Notes under the pieces: generated by a model
Database searches by the model: none
What the model was told of the DNA's origin: nothing
What the model saw: only the letters and a program-made list of their open reading frames with translations
From: Liolophura sinensis
Lineage: Eukaryota > Mollusca > Polyplacophora > Chitonida > Chitonidae
Direction of reading: 5' to 3'
DNA: 64,000 bases
Assembly: GCF_032854445.1 (NCBI RefSeq)
Contig: NC_088304.1
Coordinates: 3,164,001-3,228,000, forward strand
Part shown: positions 39,001 through 51,000 of the stretch, one piece after another
Layout of the letters: every line of letters begins with the position of its first letter
Numbering within the stretch: position 1 is the first letter of the stretch
Translations under genes and position numbers: made by a program

Positions 39001-42000
39001 TGTTCAGTAGAGGGGTTATTATGCAATTTAAAGTATGCCTCAAAGCTGAAAATTTTATTCTTGTTTTCATTTTGACACCTCTTTCTTCCTCATTTGCCTT
39101 AAAACCACACTCTTTGTGATATAGTACCTTTTCATGTATCCTTCAAGGTGGACGATGATGACCAGTGTGCTCTGTGCGGTCAGCTTATGGGGATGGTCAG
39201 TTTCTTCCAGGCCACCTGGGGAGCTAAGCCACACTTCTACCACCTGACCAATCAGAAGTTTGTACTGATTCACGTGGAGGAGAGGTACACACTGGTGAGT
39301 TTGTGAACATCTGTATTTATGTGGGGAAGAGCTACACCCTGGTGAGTTTGTGTATATCTGTACTCATGTAGGGGAGAGGTACATCCTGGTGAGTTTGTGT
39401 ACATCTTTATTTATGTGGGGAAGAGCTACACCCTGGTGAGTTTGTGTATATCTGTACTCATGTAGGGGAGAGGTACATCCTGGTGAGTTTGTGTACATCT
39501 TTATTTATGTGGGGAAGAGCTACACCATGGTGATTTTGTGTATATCTGTACTCATGTAGGGGAGAGGTACATCCTGGTGAGTTTGTGTACACCTGTATTT
39601 ATGTGGGGAAGAGGTACACCCTGGTGAGTTTTGTGTTCATCTGTATTTATGTGGGGAAGAGGTACATCTTGCTGTGTTTGTGTACATCTGTATTTATGTG
39701 GGAAAGAGGTACACCCTGGTGAGTTTGTGTATGTCTGTACTCGTAGGAGAGAGGTACACCCTGGTGAGTTTGTCTACATCTGGTTTTACGTGAAGGAGGG
39801 TTACATCCTGGTGAGTATGTTGTATTCTGTATTAATGATGGGGAAGAAGTACACCCTGATGAGTTTGTTGTATTCTGTATTAATGATGGGGAAGAAGTAC
39901 ACCCTGATGAGTTTGTTGTATTCTGTAGTAATGAAGGGGAAGAAGTACACCCTGATGAGTTTGTGTGCTTCTGTATTTATGTGGGGAAGAAGTACACCCT
40001 GGTGAGTTTGTTGTATTCTGTATTAATGAAGGGGAAGAAGTACACCCTGATGAGTTTGTTGTATTCTGTATTAATGATGGGGAAGAAGTACACCCTGATG
40101 AGTTTGTTGTATTCTGTATTAATGATGGGGAAGAAGTGCACCCTGATGAGTTTGTGTGCTTCTGTATTTATGTGGGGAAGAAGTACACCCTGGTGAGTTT
40201 GTTGTATTCTGTATTAATGAAGGGGAAGAAGTACACCCTGATGAATTTGTTATATTCTGTAGTAATGATGGGGAAGAAGTACACCCTGATGAGTTTGTGT
40301 GCTTCTGTATTTATGTGGGGAAGAGGTACATCTTGCTGTGTTTTTGTACTTCTGTGTTCATGTGGGGAAGAGGTACACTCTGGTGAGTTTGTGTATGTCT
40401 GTACTCATGTAGGGGAGAGGTACACCCTGGTGAGTTTGTGTACTTCTGTGTTCATGTGGAGAAGAAGTGAAAACTGTCGAGTTTGTGTATTCTGTATTAA
40501 TGTGAAGAGGAAGTACACCCTGGTGAGTTTGTGTACTTCTGTGTTCATGTGGGGAAGGGGTACACTCTGGTAAATTAGTACACAGCCACTTGTGTATTCT
40601 TGTGGGGAAGAGGTACATTCTGGTAGGTTTCTTCTGTTTAATGTTGCTCTTATTGAAATGTCTTTGATCGACACTATAATGGTTTTTGTGAACATAAATA
40701 TGTTACATCAGTTAAATTGTTGTGTTTTTCAGGCATTAGGGACTGAAAACTCAGTATCAGACCACTGTTTGGAACAACAACTTCAGCTCCTGTACGACAC
40801 ATTTACAATGTACATGGGCAGCCTGGGGACTATTAGACAGGTATTTCACTGCCCTCTTTTGTCAGGCACAGTGTTAACAGATGGGCGCTAGAAATTTCAC
40901 CTTGCCCTTTTTTTGTCTGACACAGTCCAGAACAGAGAATGACTTGTTTGTTTGTGGCCAGTAAACAACCTGAAGGAACCGGTGAATGCAATGGACAACT
41001 TGTCTTTACCTCTCTTGTAGAGGGATTATTATGAACATCTTTTGATTTGTATGTCCATTTGTCTCCTTCAAAGGGACCAGTTAGGCAACATATAACAGCT
41101 GTTGAAGGGAAAACTACTAAATCGATCTTAGCATTTTTAGACAGGAACTGGAGATCCCAGAAAATACGGTATTATTTTTGCCACTTGTGAAAATTTAAAA
41201 AATTGTCTGAAATCAGACAGCTTGGATGAACTCTGTTGAATGGGCAATTTGTAACAATTGAAAAACATCAGTTTTAGATACATCAATATTTCTGTAATAG
41301 CTCATTTCTGTTTTTCTACATTCTGTTGCATAGGAAATAGCTGTTGCTGTCATGACGTAGCCTATGGGCATGTTAGACTATGTCTCACTTCTCATAGTTA
41401 AGTTTTATGCGTCTTAGATTATCCTTGCGATACAGTATAGCGCTTGTAGTGTGACAAGGGAGGTAATTTAGTGGATGTCTATTGATCTGTGGGAATTCAA
41501 GGTAAATTGAGGTCTTGGGGGTCATTCATTGAGTTAGGCCAGCTTTTTCTGTGGTTTATAAATGTATCCAGACGTCCAGTTTTTATGCCTTTATCTTTGA
41601 TTTGTGTTCTACTCAAAGACTATGAGGGGGGGGGGGGGGGGCTCCGTGGCAGAGATGATTAGCGTGCCAGCATGGACTGGCGTTCTTAAATATGGTGTAA
41701 AACAGCAATCAAACAAATAAATAAATCAAAGACTATGTTTTTTCTTCCAGGATTGCGAATGTAAAGGCACCTCATTCTCTGACGCTCTTCAGTCAGTCTG
41801 GGAATGCTTCCTGCCGTTCTGTTGTGCTTACGGTGATGATGTCCGCAGGGGGTTCTTCAGTCTCCCTACGGTGGAGTTGCCTAAGGTAGAGAATATACCA
41901 AACATTTCGGTACAGTGGAAATGAAATCTTATTTTCTCATGTCGAAGGCATGCTGGTGTTACATGAAGTTCATTGATCTGGGGAACGATTGTCTGTGGCA

Positions 42001-45000
42001 AGGCCTTTTGGATGTTCAGGGCAACTTCGAAGTATAAAAAAAGATATAAATTTGACGTGATTTTTTTATTTTTCAAGTCTTTAATATCTTTGAATGAAAA
42101 AAAGGTTTTGATTAACTGTTTAATTTCAAAGCCAGTATTCTTTGCAAATTTAGATCGATAAGCTAAGCAAAATATACATGTATCTTTTCATTTTGGCAAC
42201 CTTTAGTGAAGAATGGTATTAAAATTTACTTCACTGCATATAAATATAATATCTCGAGTCAGCAAAATCTTTTGTAAGACAGACTGGTTGCATACGGTTA
42301 AGATTTGAAGTTTCTGTTATGCCAGGCAATTTATAATAAAGCGAAATCAGATGAAAATATGAATTCTTTGATTAAATAAAATGGCTTCTGTATTCTAGTG
42401 GTTAGTATACTAGTGCAGACACAGGAACCTCTCACCATTGCCACGGAAAGTTCTGTCACCAACCTCACCTGCGGATGGTCAGGGGCTTTCCCTCAGGCTC
42501 TGCTCAGTTTCCTGACAACGTAATGCTGAGCTACATCATATAAGTGAAATATTCTTTAGTATGGTGTAAATCACCGATGAAATAAATAGATCAATAAATT
42601 TATGTAAAATGTTGACTTTCACAGTCATAAGAATTGGTATTCTTCCACTGACCACCTGTGCGTAAATGGACAAATTGCATCAATGGTCTGATGCAGACGC
42701 AATTTAAATAAATAAATACTTTTTTCTGTTGCAGAGTGGAGCTGACATTTTCCTCCAGGCCTCGTCGATGTTACAAGCTAGTAAGAGAAGACCTGGCGTG
42801 CTAGGGGGTGCTGTCTTGTCATCAAATGGGTTTGTAACTTTTTATATTGTAACAAATAATCCGGCATACTGGCTACCTCTCCGGGCATACATTGGAAGAT
42901 CTGTCAGCAACCGGTGGAGATGGTAAGGTTGCTGGTTAACACTGGACATTCCGAATTCTTGTGCCAATAAAAACTGATTTCCATTGTGAAATTGAAAAGC
43001 TTTTTGTGACAGTCACTGATGCATCGGTACCTTTGTGACAGCCACTGATGCAGACAGATAAGGGTGCATGGGTACCTTTGTGACAGCCACTGATGCAGAC
43101 AGATATGGGTGCATGGGTACCTTTGTGACAGCCACTGATGCAGACAGATAAGGGTGCATAGGTACCTTTGTGACAGCCACTGATGCAGACAGATAAGATT
43201 GCATGGGTGCCTTTGTGACAGCCACTGATGCAGATGGATAAGGGTGCATGGGTACCTTTGTGACAGCCACTGATGCAGACAGATAAGGGTGCATAGGTAC
43301 CTTTGTGACAGCCACTAATGCAGACAGATAAGGGTGCATAGGTACCTTTGTGACAGCCACTGATGCAGACAGATAAGGGTGCATCGGTACTTTTGTGACA
43401 GCCACTGATGCAGACAGATAAGGGTGTATCGGTATCTTTGTGACAGCCACTGATGCAGACAGATAAGGGTGCATAGGTACCTTTGTGACAGCCACTGATG
43501 CAGACAGATAAGGGTGCATCGGTACCTTTGTGACAGCCACTGATGCAGACAGATAAGGGTGCATCGGTACTTTTGTGACAGCCACCGATGCAGACAGATA
43601 AGGGTGCATAGGTACCTTTGTGACAGCCACTGACGCAGATAGATAAGGGTGCATGGGTGCCTTTGTGACAGCCACTGATGCAGACAGATAAGGGTGCATA
43701 GGTACCTTTGTGACAGCCACTGATGCAGACAGATAAGGGTGCATGGGTACCTTTGTGACAGCCACTGATGCAGACAGATAAGGGTGCATCGGTACCTTTG
43801 TGACAGCCACTGATGCAGACAGATAAGGGTGCATCGGTACCTTTGTGACAGCCACTGACGCAGACAGATAAGATTGCATGGGTACCTTTGTGACAGCCAC
43901 TGACGCAGACAGATAAGGGTGCATAGGTACCTTTGTGACAGCCACTGATGCAGACAGATAAGGGTGCATGGGTACCTTTGTGACAGCCACTGATGCAGAC
44001 AGATAAGGATGCATAGGTACCTTTGTGACAGCCACTGATGCAGACAGATAAGGGTGCATGGGTACCTTTGTGGCAGCCACTGATGCAGACAGATAAGGGT
44101 GCATGGGTACCTTTGTGACAGCCGCTGATGCAGACAGATAAGGGTGCATCGGTACCTTTGTGACAGCCACTGATGCAGACAGATAAGGGTGCATCGGTAC
44201 TTTTTTGACAGCCACCGATGCAGACATATAAGGGTGCATAGGTACCTTTGTGACAGCCACTGACGCAGATAGATAAGGGTGCATGGGTACCTTTGTGACA
44301 GCCACTGGTGCAGACAGATAAGGGTGCATAGGTACCTTTGTGACAGCCACTGATGCAGACAGATAAGGGTGCATAGGTACCTTTGTGACAGCCACTGATG
44401 CAGACGGATAAGGGTGCATCGGTACTTTTGTGACAGCCACTGATGCAGACAGATAAGGGTGGATAGGTACCTTGGTGACAGCCACTGATGCAGACAGATA
44501 AGGGTGGATAGGTACCTTGGTGACAGCCACTGATGCAGACAGATAAGGGTGTATCGATACTTTTGTGACAGCCACTGATGCAGACGGATAAGGGTGCATG
44601 GGTACCTTTGTGACAGCCACTGATGCAGACAGATAAGGGTATATAGGTACCTTTGTGACAGCCACTGATGCAGACAGATAAGATTGCATGGGTGCCTTTG
44701 TGACAGCCACTGATGCAGACAGATAAGGGTGCATGGGTACCTTTGTGACAGCCACTGATGCAGACAGATAAGGGTGCATGGGTACCTTTGTGACAGCCAC
44801 TGATGCAGACAGATAAGATTGCATAGGTACCTTTGTGACAGCCACTGATGCAGACAGATAAGGATGCATAGGTACTTTTGTGACAGCCACTGATGCAGAC
44901 AGATAAGGGTGTATCGGTACCTTTGTGACAGCCACGGATGCAGACAGATAAGGGTGGATAGGTACCTTTGTGACAACCACTGATGCAGACAGATAAGGGT

Positions 45001-48000
45001 GCATAGGTACCTTTGTGACAGCCACTGATGCAGACAGATAAGGGTGCATCGGTACTTTTGTGACAGCCACTGATGCAGACAGATAAGGGTGTATCGGTAT
45101 CTTTGTGACAGCCACTGATGCAGACAGATAAGGGTGCATAGGTACCTTTGTGACAGCCACTGATGCAGACAGATAAGGGTGCATCGGTACCTTTGTGACA
45201 GCCACTGATGCAGACAGATAAGGGTGCATCGGTACTTTTGTGACAGCCACCGATGCAGACAGATAAGGGTGCATAGGTACCTTTGTGACAGCCACTGATG
45301 CAGACAGATAAGGGTGCATCGGTACTTTTGTGACAGCCACTGATGCAGACGGATAAGGGTGCATGGGTACCTTTGTGACAGCCACTGATGCAGACAGATA
45401 AGGGTGCATAGGTACCTTTGTGACAGCCACTGATGCAGACAGATAAGATTGCATGGGTGCCTTTGTGACAGCCACTGATGCAGACAGATAAGGGTGCATG
45501 GGTACCTTTGTGACAGCCACTGATGCAGACAGATAAGGGTGCATGGGTACCTTTGTGACAGCCACTGATGCAGACAGATAAGATTGCATAGGTACCTTTG
45601 TGACAGCCACTGATGCAGACAGATAAGGATGCATAGGTACTTTTGTGACAGCCACTGATGCAGACAGATAAGGGTGTATCGGTACCTTTGTGACAGCCAC
45701 GGATGCAGACAGATAAGGGTGGATAGGTACCTTTGTGACAACCACTGATGCAGACAGATAAGGGTGCATAGGTACCTTTGTGACAGCCACTGATGCAGAC
45801 AGATAAGGGTGCATCGGTACTTTTGTGACAGCCACTGATGCAGACAGATAAGGGTGTATCGGTATCTTTGTGACAGCCACTGATGCAGACAGATAAGGGT
45901 GCATAGGTACCTTTGTGACAGCCACTGATGCAGACAGATAAGGGTGCATCGGTACCTTTGTGACAGCCACTGATGCAGACAGATAAGGGTGCATCGGTAC
46001 TTTTGTGACAGCCACCGATGCAGACAGATAAGGGTGCATAGGTACCTTTGTGACAGCCACTGATGCAGACAGATAAGGGTGCATGGGTACCTTTGTGACA
46101 GCCACTGATGCAGACAGATAAGGGTGCATGGGTACCTTTGTGACAGTCACTGACGCAGACGGATAAGGGTGCATAGGTACATTTGTGACAGCCACTGATG
46201 CAGACAGATAAGGGTGTATCGGTACTTTTGTGACAACCACTGATGCAGACAGATAAGGGTGCATAGGTACCTTGGTGACAGCCACTGATGCAGACAGATA
46301 AGGGTGCATGGGTACCTTTGTGACAGCCACTGATGCAGACAGATAAGGGTGCATAGGTACCTTTGTGACAGCCACTGATGCAGATAGATAAGGGTGCATA
46401 GGTATCTTTGTGACAGCCACTGATGCAGACAGATAAGGGTGCATCGGTACTTTTGTGACAGGCACTGATGCAGACAGATAAGGGTGTATCGGTACCTTTG
46501 TGACAGCCACTGATGCAGACAGATAAGGGTGCATAGGTACCTTTGTGACAGCCACTGATGCAGACAGATAAGGGTGGATAGGTACCTTTGTGACAGCCAC
46601 TGATGCAGACAGATAAGGGTGCATGGGTACCTTTGTGACAGCCACTGATGCAGACAGATAAGGGTGCATAGGTACCTTTGTGACAGCCACTGATGCAGAC
46701 AGATAAGGGTGCATGGGTACCTTTGTGACAGCCACTGATGCAGACAGATAAGGGTGCATGGGTACCTTTGTGACAGCCACTGACGCAGACAGATAAGGGT
46801 GCATCGGTACCTTTGTGACAGCCACTGATGCAGACAGATAAGGGTGCATGGTTACCTTTGTGACAGCCACCGATGCAGACAGATTAGATTGCATGGGTGC
46901 CTTTGTGACAGCCACTGATGCAGACAGATAAGGGTGCATGGGTACCTTTGTGACAACCACTGACGCAGACAGATAAGGGTGCATGGGTATTTTTGTGACA
47001 GCCGCTGATGCAGACAGATAAGGATGCATAGGTACCTTTGTGACAGCCACTGATGCAGACAGATAAGGGTGCATGGGTACCTTTGTGACAGCCACTGATG
47101 CAGACAGATAAGGGTGCATGGGTACCTTTGTGACAGCCACTGATGCAGACAGATAAGGATGCATAAGTACCTTTGTGACAGCCACTGATGCAGACAGATA
47201 AGGATGCATAGGTACCTTTGTGACAGCCACTGATGCAGACAGATAAGGGTGCATGGGTACCTTTGTGACAGCCACTGATGCAGACAGATAAGGGAGCATG
47301 GTTACCTTTGTGACAGCCGCTGATGCAGACAGATAAGGGTGCATCGGTATTATTCTGTGTCATACTGTATACTAACTATTTTATTCCGTCTTCTTGTCCG
47401 AGTCAGGGCATACCAAAGACTTTAAAAATGGTACTTGTTACTGCCTCACTTGCTCAGCATTGAGAGGTTAGAGGAAGGAAACAGGGCTCGTTGGTCCAGT
47501 GTCAGTATAATGTGACTGGGTGAGGTGTCATGTCTGGTGTCCTCAGCATGATACTTCAGTGGCGGCAGCACTTTGACTCACACTGTCACAAGAAGACATA
47601 GTATATATACACACACCTAATGACTTCTGGTCGTCATATGACTGAAAATAGTTAAGTACCAAGTTAAACCTTAAGCATTCATTCATTCATTCATTCATCC
47701 ATTTATTGGTCTTCTTTCCCCAGGATTCTCTGTACTCAGTTGTCAGAAGAATTGACCAGCAGGTTTCTAGTGATCAAACCCCAGCAGAATCATGTATGTA
47801 CATAATTATTTCAGACTGTTATGTAAATTTGTTTTCAACTTGTGTACATTTATCTTAAATTTCTTAAGATTAGTCTTCAAAAATTTTGTGTGCATTTTGT
47901 TTTGAGCTCGCCTGTGTAAAGTACAGGCGTAGCTTATGTGGTACCCTGAGAGTCATCGTTGGTGTCCAAAAATAGAGAAAGCAATGTTAAACAAAATGTT

Positions 48001-51000
48001 AGGGCTGGTATCTTAAAAAATTCCACAAGTATTGAGCTCAGGGTTTGCACACATGTAGAGCACAATAACACAAGGGGGATATTCCATCATTGATTGGATG
48101 TGTGCATATTAAATACCATAAATTACTGAATTCCTGATTTAGTGTATTGTGTATTAAAATCAAAGTTAAACAAAATGTTAGGGGTGGTTTCTCAAAAAGT
48201 GCTGCATGTATTGAGCTCAGGGTTTGCTCACTTGTAGAACATAATAGCTGAAGAGGGATATTCCATGGTTGATCAGGTGTGTGCATACCGTAAATTACTG
48301 AATTTCTGACTAAGAGTATTGTGTATTAGAATCAATGTTAAACAGAATGTTAGAGTTGTTATCTTAAAAAGTATTGCACATATTGACCTGAAGTTTTACA
48401 TGCATATAAAGCACATTGACCCAAGGGGGATTTCCATCACTGATGCTCTGTGAGCCTATTAATTGCTGTAAATTACCAAAGTCACGATTTCAGTTCTTTA
48501 TGCATTGAGCTGAAATTTTGCATTCATGTGTTTCATACAGGTGAGCTTTTGTGTGGCCTTGCTACCAATTCTATGTTTTGTTTTGCAAAATGTTTAGTTT
48601 TGTGTAATTCATTTCAAAATTTTGTGTAATTCTGTGTAAATTTATTTCAAAATTTTATGAAATAAATATGTAATACCTTTTACACTTACACATATGTAAA
48701 TTTTTTGTTTATGCATGAGACCATGTTATGGACCGAGTTATGCTCCCAAATATTTTGATAGATTTATTTAGGTTTTTAATTTCTTCATGATAAATGTTTT
48801 AATGAATGGCGTTAATACAATAACATTTAGTCAGTCAGTCAATCCTATGTGGTAGTGGCCCCGATTTAAGTTCACTTAAAAGTTGTTATAATCTAAATAC
48901 CTGACATACTCAATTTTCAAAAACATTTAGAAACCATGAACGATTTAAAGTGAAATTCAATCGTCTGTTTTGTCATGTTCCAGTTACCATGTCAACAGGT
49001 GCAAACAGGTCAGTACAACATATTTGAAAATTAGTAGTACAGCAATTTTTTTCAAGGCATCCTGCTTTTTTTTTTTAATTTTAAGCCTTTTACCTTTGAA
49101 ATGCATACATGCATTATAAGATGCAACCAAGTTATGCAGCCACTAAAAAAATGAACAAAAAGGGTCCATGGGATGACCTTGTGACTTGTCTCGTCACCAA
49201 TATAGTCTTATTCTGTAACGTGAAGAGTAGCTGTCATATTTGTGAAAATTGTGCATCAGCAAGGGAGTTAAGGAATGGCTAAATAGAGATTTGACGTTCA
49301 TGTGTCCACTGATGTAGTCTTTATTTTCTTTTGTCTTTCAGCAATATGGTGTTCATGTCTGAGGGAAAGCTTGTCAGTAACTTGTTAAAGGTTGAAGGTT
49401 TACTTTAGTTCTCTCCACCAATATTACTGACTGCCATTATACAAATGGAAAGCTCTTGAGTTTTCTTCATTCTGCAGCAGTGAGATAAATGAAAAGATAA
49501 ATGAATGGCGGTGCTGTCACCTGTAACAACTGTCACCTGAATATGTATTCGAGGCTTGTATTATTGTTTTCAGATTTTGATTTGCCAGCTGGAGTTCGGA
49601 TCATCAGTGTTATGATCAGCGAGTCAGAATATTCCAAATTGGTTCAGCGCCAAAGACCTATAATCAGACACACTTGTATGTCCAGATTTAGGCCCACCCC
49701 AAAGTCACATGACCCTCCCTCTTACATGACCCTCTCCTTTGCCAATGAGGCATCTGCTGTCCAATCAGACTCTAGAACAAAACAAACTGTACAGATGAGA
49801 AATGCAAATGACTTCCTCCTCCAAATTGATCAAGGAATGTGTTTGAGATCAGTTAACAGCTTGGACTGTCAGAATGCTGTCTCTGTGAATACAGAAAAGT
49901 CAAAACAAGGACAGCTGGGATTGGCTGAGCCTCATTCTGGTCTCCATGGAAACACAGATCAGGACTCATTCTCAAAAGGTGACACTATTGGTCAAAATGT
50001 TGGTGGTGATGCTTTATCAGTATGGGCTCATTCTTGCGATACAGAAGAGGAAAATTCTGACAATGAAGGCAATATGCAGACAAGTGAGACAGTTAGTCAT
50101 TTGATTTATGCAGATGTTCACGCCGATTCTAGCACATGTATGTCAAACCAAAACTCTGTGAGAAGTGATGACTTGAATGTGGCACACAGTGAAGCAGTAG
50201 ATAGCCATCTTGTTTCTGTTCAGTCTGAGAATAATGCCAAAGGTGAATCAAGCTCAGAGGAAATTGACAGAAAAATAAAAATGTCCCAAAATATTCCTGC
50301 CACGGATGCCTTTGACAAAAGAAAAGAATCATCTGCAGAAATTTCTTTCTCAAGTACAAATGACGAAAAACCAGAAATATCCAAAGAAATGTCGGGTTTG
50401 GGTGAACATGACAAAAAATTAGAAACGTCTGTGTCTCAAGAAATTGGCTGGGGAGAAAGTCATAAAAAATTACAAACATCTCAAGAAATTTCTGTCACAG
50501 ATACAAATGACAAAAAAACGGAAATGTCTCCAGAAATTTCATATACTGCTGGAAATGATAAAAAACTGGAAATATCCCAAGAAATTTTTGATGGCGTTGA
50601 AAGCTGTCCCCAACACAAAGTAGAGGATGAAAGTATTGTGCACAGTGATACAGCAAAACAAGATGACAAAGTAGTGCAACATGAGGAATCTCATTGTGAA
50701 GGTTTAACTGTTTCTAATGGCTCCATTTGTGAAAACAAGAGTAGTAGTGTGGCAGAATGTTGTGATTCTCTTATTGGAAAGGAAGTGATGAAGCACATTT
50801 CTTCAGATAAAACTGCATACTCTCCTAATGTGGCCATGTCACATGGTACAAACTCAATGGACAAGACCGAAGCTGTTGAGGATAGTCCAAAAGTGCAAGA
50901 GGAGCGTACAGAAGAAAATGTCTTATCATTTCACACAAATAATTCTGGGGATTCTGCAATTTGTATTTCTGGCGATCAGTTCCAGGATGAAATGACTGAA

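Noticed and set aside
39631-40573. Frames of 77-202 codons in HPS4 intron 3
   Set aside because: They arise from the 47-bp array. The exon 3 frame itself stops immediately in the first unit, so they are not exon extensions.
43013-47344. 1443-codon minus-strand frame (and an 808-codon frame inside it) as a giant repeat protein
   Set aside because: It consists entirely of 45-bp minisatellite units, two other minus-strand frames are also long, there is no unique N- or C-terminal domain, and it lies antisense inside HPS4 intron 6.
49342-49410. Extra HPS4 exon starting after TTTCAG at 49341 (MVFMSEGKLVSNLL)
   Set aside because: Its only open frame needs two carried bases, but the upstream exons leave zero or one, and no good donor follows.
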